Below are positions 32,208 to 43,910 of a stretch of 64,000 nucleotides of DNA, one piece after another. The translations under genes were made by a program, and so were the position numbers. Location of the stretch: contig CATNEN010000001.1 in NCBI GenBank assembly GCA_950097015.1, forward strand, positions 62,001 through 126,000, given 5' to 3'. Within the stretch, counting starts at the first letter, position 1. The number at the start of each line of letters is the position of its first letter. This DNA comes from Macrostomum hystrix (lineage: Eukaryota; Platyhelminthes; Macrostomidae). The notes below the pieces were generated by a model. That model made no database searches. It worked only from the letters and a program-made list of their open reading frames with translations, and had not been told where the DNA came from.

Positions 32208-32892
32208 AATTGCCCTGTGCAAAGCAGTCAAGAATCCCCTGTGTGAGCAGTCTAGAATCCCCTGTGTGAGCAGTCTAGAATCCTCTGTGTGAGCAGTCTA
32301 GAATCCCCTGTGTGAGCAGTCTAGAATCCTCTGTGTGAGCAGTCTAGAATGCCCTGTGTGAGCAGTCTAGAATCCCCTGTGCAAAGCAGTCTAGAATGCC
32401 CTGTGTGAGCAGTCTAGAATCCCCTGTGTGAGCAGTCTAGAATCCCCTGTGTGAGCAGTCTAGAATCCCCTGTGTGAGCAGTCTAGAATCCGCTGTGTGA
32501 GCAGTCTAGAATCCCCTGTGTGAGCAGTCTAGAATCCTCTGTGTGAGCAGTCTAGAATCCCCTGTGTGAGCAGTCTAGAATCCCCTGTGTGAGCAGTCTA
32601 GAATCCCCTGTGTGAGCAGTCTAGAATCCCCTGTGTGAGCAGTCTAGAATTCCCTGTGCAAAGCAGTCTAGAATCCCCTATGCAAAGCAGTCTAGAATCC
32701 CCTGTGCAAAGCAGTCTAGAATCCCCTGTGCAAAGCATTCTAGAATCCCACTGTGCAAAGCAGTCTAGAATCCCCTGTGTGAGCAGTCTAGAATCCCCTG
32801 TGCAAAGCAGTCTAGAATCCCCTGTGCAAAGCAGTCTAGAATCCCCTGTGTGAGCAGTCTAGAATCCCCTGTGCAAAGCAGTCTAGAATCTA
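32208..32892. repeat. Minisatellite R1, unit 2 copy (23-bp form dominant)
   Basis: Same TCTAGA-containing unit as 7334-7918, but most units here end TGTGAGCAG (23 bp); 24-bp CAAAGCAG units cluster near 32650-32840. The two arrays have been homogenised separately. Confidence 0.9.
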
Positions 32893-33101
32893 TAAATTCA
32901 GTTTTTAGAAATTTATTAAGTATTTTTCGCTTTTTAAATTTTCAAAGAGACAAACTCAAGCACTTTCCTTTAGATATAGACCTTTGACTTGGTTTTGTTA
33001 TTATTATTTTTTCGGTTGTTAATTTCTTAACTGCTCTTATTGTGCACACCCTTTTAAGAACTAACAAGCTTACATGCTTATCGTTTAATCTATCTTTACT
33101 C
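32893..33101. other. Single-copy spacer
   Basis: Matches 7919-8130; nothing recognised. Confidence 0.35.
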
Positions 33102-33293
33102 ACATGTTTATCTTGTGTTTACAGCCCTAGCTCACATGTTTATCTTGTGTTTACAGCCCTAGCTGACATGTTTATCTTGTGTTTACAGCCCTAGCTCACA
33201 TGTTTATCTTGTGTTTACAGCCCTAGCTCACATGTTTATCTTGTGTTTACAGACCTAGCTCATATGTTTATCTTGTGTTTACAGCCCTAGCTC
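33102..33293. repeat. Minisatellite R2, 32-bp units, 6 copies
   Basis: Same unit as 8131-8930 with forkhead-like TGTTTAT and TGTTTAC cores; strongly contracted relative to unit 1, or not expanded. Confidence 0.9.
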
Positions 33294-33686
33294 ACTCATT
33301 TCTAACACTAAATTGTTTTACAACAGTGTTCGCGTGTCTAATGGCATGAATGCTGCTTCACAATGGTCCAGTGTACAGTTTTGAGTTGTATTTGAGCAGT
33401 TTTAGTCATGAATTGATCAAAATATTCAAAATTATCTTGACTGAATCTGATCTGACACATGAGTGAAGCAACAGCTGTCATCCAATGGTCCCGAGTCCTG
33501 TTTCAAATCCCATGACTATTTTCTCCCCAGAATTGAATTATCCCAGACTAAAAGCTGATTGACAGGAGCAATCGATGTTTATCCCAGCCATTTGATCAAA
33601 ATCACAATAAATTATTTTGTTTTAAAAGTCTCAGACTCGAACTCTGAGATTTATTGACACCTTCTGATTAGAAACCTAATGTCTCT
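33294..33686. other. Single-copy spacer
   Basis: Conserved with 8931-9321; no gene seen. Confidence 0.35.
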
Positions 33687-33910
33687 GACTTGCCTGATGA
33701 TTCACTCACTCAGTTGGCACAATGTCACAGGTGTGGCTCTTGGACTTGGCTGATGATTCACTCACTCAGTTGGCACAATGTCACAGGAGTGGCTCTTGGA
33801 CTTGGCTGATGATTCACTCACTCAGTTGGCACAATGTCACAGGTGTGGCTCTTGGACTTGGCTGATGATTCACTCACTCAGTTGGCACAATGTCACAATT
33901 GTGGCTCTTG
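33687..33910. repeat. Repeat R3, 56-bp units, 4 copies
   Basis: GACTTG starts recur at 33687, 33743, 33799 and 33855, giving one or two more copies than in unit 1. Confidence 0.88.
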
Positions 33911-34172
33911 AGCCCGAGTCCTTGAAATTGCGTTGTTTCATAAGACTTTATGCAGCTGAGGTTAGTTATGTTGCCTCGGACTCTCAAGACAAACATAAAG
34001 TACGAGTGTCAAGAGAAGTCAACTCAGATTTTGTTTAGTAGGCTAATAGGCTAATGGAGAAGAGAGAGAGGGTGGGAGGGGCAGAGAGGACCAACCTCTC
34101 AGGGCTAGCAAACGTACAACTAGCGTGGATGTACATAAGCCTACGCGAAGCCTTCTCAACAAGTCAAGTAAT

Positions 34173-34805
34173 TCGTAGAGTTGTGGAGTTTCTGGTTTGC
34201 TTCTGGTTAGGTTGTGGAGTTTCTGAGTAAGGTTGTGGAGCTTCTGAGTAAGGTTGTGGAGTTTCTGAGTAAGGCTGTGGAGTTTCTGAGTAAGGCTGTG
34301 GAGTTTATGAGTAAGGCTGTGGAGTTTCTGAGTAAGGTTGTGGAGCTTCTGAGTAAGGTTGTGGAGTTTCTGAGTAAGGTTGTGGAGTTTCTGAGTAAGG
34401 CTGTGGAGTTTCTGAGTAAGGTTGTGGAGTTTCTGAGTAAGGTTGTGGAGTTTCTGAGTAAGGTTGTGGAGTTTCTGAGTAAGGCTGTGGAGTTTCTGAG
34501 TAAGGTTGTGGAGTTTCTGAGTAAGGTTGTGGAGTTTCTGAGTAAGGTTGTGGAGTTTCTGAGTAAGGCTGTGGAGTTTCTGAGTAAGGCTGTGGAGTTT
34601 CTGAGTAAGGCTGTGGAGTTTATGAGTAAGGCTGTGAAGTTTCTGAGTAAGGCTGTGGAGTTTCTGGTAGGTCGTGGAGTTTCTGGTAGGTCGTGGAGTT
34701 TCTGGTAGGTCGTGGAGTTTCTGGTAGGTCGTGGAGTTTCTGGTAGGTCGTGGAGTTTCTGGTAGGTCGTGGAGTTTTCGGATAGGTTGTGGAGTTTCTG
34801 AGAGG
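34173..34805 (+). repeat. Minisatellite R4', 21-bp then 19-bp units (unit 2 only)
   Basis: The unit GAGTTTCTGAGTAAGG plus TTGTG repeats about 23 times. From about 34665 it changes to a 19-bp form with GGTAGGTCGTG. The 21-bp part keeps one plus frame open (34214-34708) with a seven-residue period V-E-F-L-S-K-V/A. There is no other support for coding. Confidence 0.9.
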
Positions 34806-35430
34806 TTTCTAAAGGTAACTACTAAACTAAAGGTGTGTACTTAAATTGAATGCTCAGGAATTTAAAATTCGTAAGACCCTAATCTTGAAATTTGCCTAAA
34901 GCATACATTGCTTTCCTGAACTTTTTTCTCAAACTAGAAAATGAGGATTGGTACATCAAAATCCTTTGTTACGTTACGACTCATTCGTTAATTTTTTTCT
35001 AATCTAACAAACTTTGTTTAAGAGTCTAAATCAGACAGTTAACTTTTGTTAAACCCAATGCATCTTAAAAACCCATTCTTTCCGTCATTAACTAGATTCT
35101 TTACTGTCATAATAAAAAATTAGCACTAAAAGCCACGAGGCCTACAGTGATAAAACCATAAAAACAGAAAACCCTGCAGAATTGATGTCGTAACGAAAAG
35201 TACAGAAATCTAAAATCGCATATAAATATTTAACTAAAAGGCGAACTGTGATTAAGATTACCATATGCATGTCGCAATGAACAACACAATGATCTGCACC
35301 CACTGGGAAAAAAGCAGGCGGCCCGCTTACGGCGGAGCAGCGTGGCGTAGAGTCTGTGCCGAAGTCGGGATGCGCCACGCTTAGCAAGCGGCTAGCACGC
35401 TATGGTGGCTGCAAAGTCGCAGTCTGGCCG
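34806..35430. other. Unit-2-specific segment
   Basis: Absent from unit 1. The left half is AT-rich. The right part (35310-35430) is GC-rich, with short inverted phrases around GCGCCACGCTTAGC. It could be an insertion, but no target duplication or known element is recognised. Confidence 0.35.
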
Positions 35431-37020
35431 TGTGAGAGATACAATTCAGACTACTGACAACAGTAGAAAAGCAAGGACTTGGCTGCAAAACTCTCACATG
35501 ACACTAAAAAATATCGCCATAGAAAATGACAAGCTTAAAAGAGACTTCTGTGCACACTGAGAGTGGTGGGAGAGGACTGCGTGTGGCTATGGCTGACTGA
35601 CGAAGGCAAACAAGCCAGAAACCGGTCTCGGTCTGCCAGCGCGAGGTTCGTTCCCCACTTTTAGTGTGTTACAGGCCGAATGCTAGCCGAAAGCGGTATC
35701 TACATTTCGAAGCGTTGCCACCGCAATGCCGAATTGCAAGCCTGTATGCATTGGCACTGGATGCTGACCAAATAAGAACACAATGAAAGGACAGAACAGA
35801 ATAAAACAGGAGGCACTTATCATTGAGCAGACATCAGACGAAAACGAGCCCGAGAATAAACTGCTCAATAGTAAATTTATTAGCAGCAGAGCTCGAAATT
35901 ATTTATATTTTATTTACAAATGACTAATTAGTCGATAACAATAGCGAGTATTCGAAGATTTTGAAAAATAAAGTAGCTATATGTTTAACTGCGAAGCATA
36001 AGGAAATTATAGAAAACAGAGTGAATAACATTTGCCTAATAAAAATATTAATCGACAAGTTTGAGGAATCGCCATGCACCTTTGGGAGGGCAACTGCTTT
36101 TCCATCTGGTATACCAGAGACGATTTGGCGGCAAGTAGTGTAAGTGCCTTATGTCTAGCAGGCGACTCACACGGATATTCATGAAGGTTGCAACGAAGAA
36201 TATTAATTGTTCGTTATACCGCCATGACAATCAACAGAATTTGCCCCTTCACGGCCTTCAGTTGCACCAATATAATGCGACTCAGGACGGTAATGACTTC
36301 TGAATCCTGTAGAAAACCGGCAAATCTTAGTGATAATCCCCTCCACTGGAACATGTTTCCACTTGACACTCCTGCAGTAGGTTCAGACAACACCAGGATT
36401 TTCTTCAGCCAAAGCTAATTGCACAATTACTGCAGTGACAGGTTTACTGTCTTATTTAGCAGTAATTGCCAGCCGAAATGACTGACTAGCAAGACTGCCA
36501 ATTCCATGATGTATAAACTAGTTCATAAATAGAAAACTGGCTGAACTTTGACTTTTTGTCTTCAGGAAAGTAGAGTAGAGCACACTGGCAATTTTCAAAT
36601 GCTAACTTTGAAAAGGATTGTAGAACAAGTAGCTGAAATGAATAAAATATAAATGAGTGATAGCATACAGATAATTTGTTAGCTAAGCAATTGTTTTACC
36701 TAGCAAAAGTGGCTCTAATGCTATAGTAGAATGCCTGCCGTAACGGCCACCGTAACGCTGCAACGGATAGAAGAGACGCTGATTGCGGGCCGACTACGCA
36801 ATGGCTACAGAATAGAATAGAATGCGACATTATCAGTCGAGCCGCCTGCTATCCGCTTACTCATTTCCCATTGGGCAGCCGTTGATTAGCGCTAAATGCC
36901 CATTTGCACAGCAAAAACAAAATTAAAAAGCTCGTATCTCGTGTCAGTAAGCAACGATTTTTGCAAAAATTAAAGCAAAACAGTTGCTGCTTCCGAGCCT
37001 AGCTCTCGCAGCTGTCTTTG
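35431..37020. other. Conserved non-coding spacer block, unit 2 copy
   Basis: Near-identical to 10108-11760. The short frames at 35961-36143 and 36188-36418 are kept only by recent duplication. No gene is assigned. Confidence 0.4.
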
Positions 37021-37698
37021 TACCTCACAATACGAGTATGCCAACTGCAACAATAAGCCACAATGAGCATAAGACTCAGAGACTAAAACTGTTTGCAGCC
37101 ATAAAAATGGAGGCTGTCGAGGCTTTGAAATATTTCACCTAAAAAAACTTCAGACATAAAGGAAGGCCGAATCGAGCACAGACAAAGGACCCGAGCACAG
37201 GTTTTGGTGGGTCCTTTGTGTAGCCGCACAGATTCTCTCTTGTGTTAAGGCACAATTTGAGTACAGAACTCATTCTTTTAAACGCTGAGCAGCCAGGAAT
37301 GAATTTTATCAGGTATTGAAACTGATGCAAATGGAGGCTGCGAATGGGGGTCGGAAATTTGTCTCAACTACTCAAGCTCAACTTAACTAGAAAGTCTACT
37401 CAGTGCAGCCATGCAGAAATATTTCTATATGAGCTCAGAAAGCATTGCAATAGAGGAGCCCTAAAAACTGATGCACACAGTCGCAATGCAGTGTGGCCTG
37501 CGATGCCCAGCCCATCCTTCTGTTGCTAGGCAACAATAAACAAACTGCAGACGCCAATTTAAGAGCCGGAGTGGAGCATCGTTTCGCTCTTCATTTGCGA
37601 CGGCAGCTTTCAAGCAGCCGACTGACCGACATCCACCGACCGAGTCTCTCCGTTGCTAGGCGAGACTCTCCGGATCTCCCGTTGCTGCTGTAGTGCAG
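37021..37698 (+). promoter_or_regulatory. Module A, unit 2 copy
   Basis: The X-box is at 37522-37534 and the forkhead core at 37536-37542. One GTTGCTAGGCGAGAC half-site repeat follows, and the module ends CAG|GTGAGG with exon end 37698. Unit 1 has two half-site repeats here. It would serve a gene beyond the right edge. Confidence 0.4.
37522..37542 (+). promoter_or_regulatory. RFX X-box plus forkhead core
   Basis: GTTGCTAGGCAAC at 37522-37534, then ATAAACA at 37536-37542; same spacing as 12292-12312. Confidence 0.5.
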
Positions 37699-37847
37699 GT
37701 GAGGGGGTTAATTGCTGAACTAGTTTCCATAAACTACTAAACAGTGCTTTACTCTCTTAATGCTGTTATTTCTAACCAACAGTAGGTATATTAGTCGTTT
37801 GTTAAACTATGCTTTAGATGGATTTCAGAAATACAATCCTGACAGAT

Positions 37848-39066
37848 AAAATGAGAGACAGAATGACATGAAATGCGAGACACAATGACATGAAATGAGA
37901 GACACAATGACATGAAATGAATGACAAAATGACATGAAATGAGAGACACAATGACATGAAATGAGAGACACAATGACATGAAATGAGAGACAGAATGATA
38001 TGAAATGAGAGACACAATGATATGATATGAGAGACACAATGACATGAAATGAGAGACACAATGACATGAAATGAGAGACACAATGACATGAAATGAGAGA
38101 CAGAATGATATGAAATGAGAGACACAATGACATGAAATGAGAGACACAATGACATGAAATGAGAGACACAATGACATGATATGAGAGACACAATGATATG
38201 AAATGAGAGACACAATGACATGAAATGAGAGACACAATGACATGAAATGAGAGACACAATGACATGAAATGAGAGACAGAATGATATGAAATGAGAGACA
38301 CAATGATATGAAATGAGAGACACAATGACATGAAATGAGAGACACAATGACATGAAATGAGAGACACAATGACATGAAATGAGAGACACAATGACATGAA
38401 ATGAGAGACACAATGACATGAAATGAGAGACACAATGACATGAAATGAGAGACACAATGACATGAAATGAGAGACACAATGACATGAAATGAGAGACACA
38501 ATGACATGAAATGAGAGACACAATGACATGAAATGAGAGACACAATGACATGAAATGAGAGACAGAATGATATGATATGAGAGACACAATGACATGAAAT
38601 GAGAGACACAATGACATGAAATGAGAGACACAATGACATGAAATGAGAGACACAATGACATGAAATGAGAGACACAATGACATGAAATGAGAGACACAAT
38701 GACATGAAATGAGAGACACAATGACATGAAATGAGAGACACAATGACATGAAATGAGAGACACAATGACATGAAATGAGAGACACAATGACATGAAATGA
38801 GAGACACAATGACATGAAATGAGAGACACAATGACATGAAATGAGAGACAGAATGATATGAAATGAGAGACAGAATGATATGAAATGAGAGACACAATGA
38901 CATGAAATGAGAGACACAATGACATGAAATGAGAGACACAATGACATGAAATGAGAGACACAATGACATGAAATGAGAGACACAATGACATGAAATGAGA
39001 GACACAATGACATGAAATGAGAGACACAATGACATGAAATGAGAGACACAATGACATGAAATGAGG
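37848..39066. repeat. Minisatellite R5, 22-bp units, about 55 copies
   Basis: Same unit as 12641-14204 but with more CATG to TATG/TATGAT variants. All minus frames are open for about 400 codons, as expected of a stop-free 22-bp unit. Confidence 0.95.
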
Positions 39067-39235
39067 CCCAATTTAGTCTCCAAAGTTGGCACCTGAGCTA
39101 ATTTTGCAATATTTATTCGCGAATACATTAAAAGTCCATCTTCAAGACCTCACAGAAAGTCTAATCTTAGTATTTTAGAAAATTATTCTTCAAGCAATGG
39201 CCCTCTCACCCAAATACACCCAAAGCAATTCGCAC

Positions 39236-39945
39236 AGAACAATGGACAGCAACAATGAACCCACAGCCGAAACTGTTTTGCAGCAATAAAATATTCAATG
39301 GCGAGTTTGAGCAGGCTAACTCATGCTTTGTCTTCGTCTCAAACTCAACTCGAGTCTTCTCTGTGCAGATTGAAGCAAGCCCCTCAACCTGTGTGCTCAA
39401 AGTGAGCAGTGTTTAATCTCTCATGTGGCATTGAAACTGTAGCGAATGGAAGCTGAGAATGGGTTGGACAAAGTACTTTTGTCACCGACTCAAACCCAAC
39501 TCAAATGCTTTAGTAGGCCATGCAGACCTGTCTCCGTATGGACTCAGTGTTCATGTACTTTAATCAGCTCATAGGATGTTTGAGTAGCACAAACTGGAGC
39601 ACACAGTCGCAATGCAGTGTAGAATGTATGCTCAGCCCATGCTTCTGTTGCTAGGCAACAAATAAACAAATTCGCACCGATTCAAAGTTACTGTCGAGTA
39701 TCCGTTTTCTCTTCATTCACAGCCAACTGAATCCTTTTTTAAACTGCTGAAGCCTCTGAGTCTGTCTGTTGCTAGGCGAGTCTTTCCGTTGCTAGGCGAG
39801 TCTCTCTGTTGCTAGGCGAGTCTCTCCGTTGCTAGGCGAGTCTCTCCGTTGCTAGGCGAGTCTTTCCGTTGCTAGGCGAGTCTCTCCGTTGCTAGGCGAG
39901 TCTCTCCGGATCGCCCATTGCTGGCAGTGTCCAGAGGACTCAAAG
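39236..39945 (+). promoter_or_regulatory. Module B, unit 2 copy with expanded half-site array
   Basis: The X-box is at 39647-39659 and the forkhead core at 39662-39668. Seven 20-bp half-site repeats (CCGTTGCTAGGCGAGTCT) lie at about 39766-39905, against two in unit 1. The donor here reads AAAG|GTAAAG (exon end 39945), one base different from the GTAAGT of unit 1. Confidence 0.42.
39647..39668 (+). promoter_or_regulatory. RFX X-box plus forkhead core
   Basis: GTTGCTAGGCAAC at 39647-39659 and ATAAACA at 39662-39668; same spacing as in module B of unit 1. Confidence 0.5.
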
Positions 39946-41039
39946 GTAAAGTAAATTTAACTTTTTAGTTCAACAGCTTCCGACTTTTGTACGCACATCC
40001 AAGATCTTTAATCATAGTTTAAAGTCTGCATACTTTAAGTTACTTGTATCGTCTTTTCCATTTGCAATAGCTACTTCACCAGCTGTTACAGTATTTAGGA
40101 CAAAATATGTATTTATATGGGCTGGCCTGGCGGTGCAATCAGAGTGGAAAAAGTTGTCTTTTACAATTCCGTTTTCAGGCAGCTATTTGCTACTTTCTAC
40201 TGTAAGTAGTGCTGATTAAGCATACATTTTTAGACTACTATATCTTAGGCTATTATATTATTATAATAGGCTATCTTAGGATAAAACGCACTGTTATTTC
40301 CGATACTCACTACTGTAAACAGTGTGCAACAACAACTAATCATGAAGATTGCGGTGAAAAAGAGATATAAGTGGAAAAATATTTAAAAGAAAAGAAAAAA
40401 TAGGACAAAATTGCGAGTGTAAATGAATGCTAAAGAGAAGGGAAGAGAGAGGAGGAGAGAAAAAGAAGGAGTATCGAATTGTCAAGCATCATGTTCTATT
40501 TCATTTCTAGGCTGATAGAAGATTGGAGCTAACGGAGATAGATGGGTAGGAGACAGAAGAAATTGTTTCAATCGGGATCATTTATCAATGGGAATAATTC
40601 CTCAATAGGGATAATTTGTCAGATGAAAGTTTGATAAAAGATGATCATTTGTCAGTGGGAAATCTAACGTCATGGGACAATTTTATCGCGGGAAAAATAG
40701 AAAATGGTGTCAATTAATAAAGCGAGAAAGTGAAATTTATTCTACATTGATAATTTTACAATTTTACGTGCAATAAATTGACAAAGAAGTATCTTAGTCT
40801 AAGAAGATAATTTGCCCAGGAAGGATAATTTAAACCAAGGGCTTTAGACAAAGGGGACACTTTCTCAAATGAGGATATATCGATTAAGGGACTTTTTGCC
40901 ACGGAAAACACTTATGTATGTACAAAGAGACAGAGAATGTAAAATCAGGGACGATTTACCACAATTAAATTTTACACACCAATTTTAAACTATTTGACCA
41001 GGGCGAATAAATTAATGAAAGAAGTAAAACCCAGCTGTT
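39946..41039. other. Single-copy spacer
   Basis: Matches 14983-16076, including the purine-rich stretch and decayed R7-like phrases; no gene. Confidence 0.4.
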
Positions 41040-41789
41040 TTACTTGCAGTAGTACTGTAGTGATATTGTACTTGCAGTAGTACTGTAGTGATATTGTACT
41101 TGCAGTAGTACTGTAGTGATATTGTACTTGCAGTAGTACTGTAGTGATATTATACTTGCAGTAGTACTGTAGTGATATTATACTTGCAGTAGTACTGTAG
41201 TGATATTATACTAGCAGTTACTGTAGTGATATTATACTTGCAGTAGTACTGTAGTGATATTATACTTGCAGTAGTACTGTAGTGATATTGTACTTGCAGT
41301 AGTACTGTATTGATATAATACTTGCAGTAGTACTGTAGTGATATTGTACTTGCAGTAGTACTGTAGTGATATTATACTTGCAGTTACTGTAGTGATATTA
41401 TACTTGCAGTAGTACTGTAGTGATATCATACGTGCAGTAGTATTGTAGTGATATTATACTTGCAGTAGTACTGTAGTGATATTGTACTTGCAGTAGTACT
41501 GTAGTGATATCATACGGGCAGTAGTACTGTAGTGATATTATACTTGCAGTAGTACTGTAGTGATATTGTACTTGCAGTAGTACTGTAGTGATATCATACG
41601 GGCAGTAGTACTGTAGTGATATTATACTTGTAGTAGTACTGTAGTGATATTATACTTGCAGTTACTGTAGTGATATTATACTTGCAGTAGTACTGTAGTG
41701 ATATTATACTTGCAGTAGTACTGTAGTGATATTATACTTGCAGTAGTACTGTAGTGATATTGTACTTGCAGTAGTACTGTAGTGATAAT
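41040..41789. repeat. Minisatellite R6, 28-bp units, about 27 copies
   Basis: Same unit as 16077-17336. Several units read CTTGCAGTTACTG, having lost four bases (24-bp form), a variant not seen in unit 1. Confidence 0.94.
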
Positions 41790-41880
41790 TTGCTTGCAGC
41801 ATTGCTGCAGTATGAAGGGATTATTGAGGCAAAAAGAGAGTAGAAAGAATATGTTGGCGTTTAATTAGACTATTTTTTAC

Positions 41881-42079
41881 ATCATATTTTCTTATTCAGT
41901 TTCGGCAGCCTTCGAACTGCTCACTCACTGACAGCCTCTGAGTCTCACCGTTGCTAGCGAGTCTCACCGTTGCTAGGCGAGTCTCCCCCGTTGCCAGGGA
42001 AGTGTCTCCGTTGCTAGGCGAGTCTCAGCAAGTCGCTCACCACTGCTGTTGCAGCTGCGGCTGCATCGTGGACTCATCG
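41881..42079 (+). promoter_or_regulatory. Module C, unit 2 copy
   Basis: About four half-site repeats lie at 41945-42025 (about eight in unit 1). GC-rich sequence follows, ending TCATCG|GTGAGT with exon end 42079. Confidence 0.35.
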
Positions 42080-42469
42080 GTGAGTGTTGTTGGCATTGTA
42101 GTTTGCAATTGACTGGAAAAGTACAATTTGCATACTGGCGTTTGCTGACCCTGACCATAGACACCAATAGGAAATAAAGTGCGAATTTACTGATTGGACG
42201 GGTTTGAAGCTTCTTGCTGAAATTCGCTGGTGGAATTTCGCTTAAGAACTTTGTGTTCTTAAGAATATTGGTAAGAAAATTGGCGATAAATCTTCGTTTG
42301 TGAGTAGCATTTTACAGGAAATAATTTGCCTATTGAGAGGATAATTTGACAACTAAGGGGAGATTTTTAATAAAGTGTGATAAGCTACTAATTGAGAAGA
42401 TATATTTGTTGATTAAGGGGATGACTTGGGGATTAAGGGAATCACTTTGGGATTTGTGGGGTTAATTTG
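42080..42469. other. Spacer with diverged R7-like repeats
   Basis: Matches 17690-18057 and grades into the R7 array; no gene. Confidence 0.4.
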
Positions 42470-43470
42470 TGGATTGAGGGGATAAATTTAGGATTTAAGG
42501 GATAATCTGTGGATTGAGGGGATAATCTGTGGATTGAGGGGATAATCTGTGGATTGAGGGGATAATCTGTGGATTGAGGGGATAATCTGTGGATTGAGGG
42601 GACAATCTGTGGATTGAGGGGATAATCTGTGGAATGAGGGGATAATCTTTGGATTGAGGGATAATCTGTGGATTGAGGGGATAATCTGTGGATTGAGGGG
42701 ATAATCTGTGGATTGAGGGGGATAATGTGTGGATTGAGGGGATAATCTGTGGATTGAGGGGATAATCTGTGGATTGAGGGGATAATCTGTGGATTGAGGG
42801 GATAATCTTTGGATTGAGGGGTTAATCTGTTGATTGAGGGGATAATCTGTGGATTGAGGGGATAATCTGTGGATTGAGGGGATAATCTGTGAATTGAGGG
42901 GACAAACTGTGGATTGAGGGGACAAAGTGTGGATTGAGGGGATAATCTGTGGATTGAGGGGATAATCTGTGGATTGAGGGGATAATCTGTGAATTGAGGG
43001 ATAATCTGTGGATTGAGGGGATAATCTGTGGATTGATGGGATAATCTGTGGATTGAGGGGTTAATCTGTTGATTGAGGGGATAATCTGTGGATTGAGGGG
43101 ATAATCTGTGGATTGAGGGGATAATCTGTGGATTGAGGGGATAATCTGTGGATTGAGCGGATATTCTGTGGATTGAGGGGATATTCTGTGGATTGAGGGG
43201 ATAATCTGTGGATTGAGGGTATAATCTGTGGATTGAGGGGATAATCTGTGGATTGAGGGGATAATCTGTGAATTGAGGGATAATCTGTGGATTGAGGGGA
43301 TAATCTGTGGATTGATGGGATAATCTTTGGATTGAGGGGATAATCTGTGGATTGAGGTGATAATCTGTGGATTGAGGGGACAAACTGTGGATTGAGGGGA
43401 TAATCTGTGGATTGAGGGGTTAATCTGTTGATTAAGGGGATAATCTGTGGATTGAGGGGATAATTTTAAA
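42470..43470. repeat. Minisatellite R7, 20-bp units, about 50 copies
   Basis: Same GGATTGAGGGGATAATCTGT unit. The right end runs straight into GATAATTTTAAATGGG, the sequence that in unit 1 lies after module D and the diverged array. Confidence 0.94.
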
Positions 43471-43910
43471 TGGGATAGAGGGGAAACTGTGTTGATTATT
43501 AGCTAAATATTGGGATTTAACTGCCGTTGATTTGACATATTGCAAGATAAGTGGGTTAAGCTGCAATGGACGGTGATTCTTAGAAACTCGGCTGACAAAC
43601 AATAATATTCTCTAGTTTTCCCTCTATGCAGTGAGAGGCTGTTGCTTGTTGCGACTGAACAGCGAGCCACCGTATAATAAACTACCGAATAACTGCAATG
43701 AATGGCCTTGGTTACAGGTTCTACTTTTCTTCCGCGTTTCTGTTTGGCAATAATCTTTCGCCATGCCGACACGCAAAGTCCTGGATTGATTTGTCTGTTG
43801 TAAAATTCAATACCTCAGCGATTAGGAAAACACGTTCGGCTAGTGTTCTTCATTTACACGATAATCCCAAAAGAATTTCGAGAAATAAATAGATGGAGGG
43901 GAATAGTCAC
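43471..43910. other. Single-copy spacer with conserved 240-bp block
   Basis: 43656-43893 matches 20146-20382 closely. Frames here have no recognised domain. About 190 bp present in unit 1 is missing before it. Confidence 0.4.
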
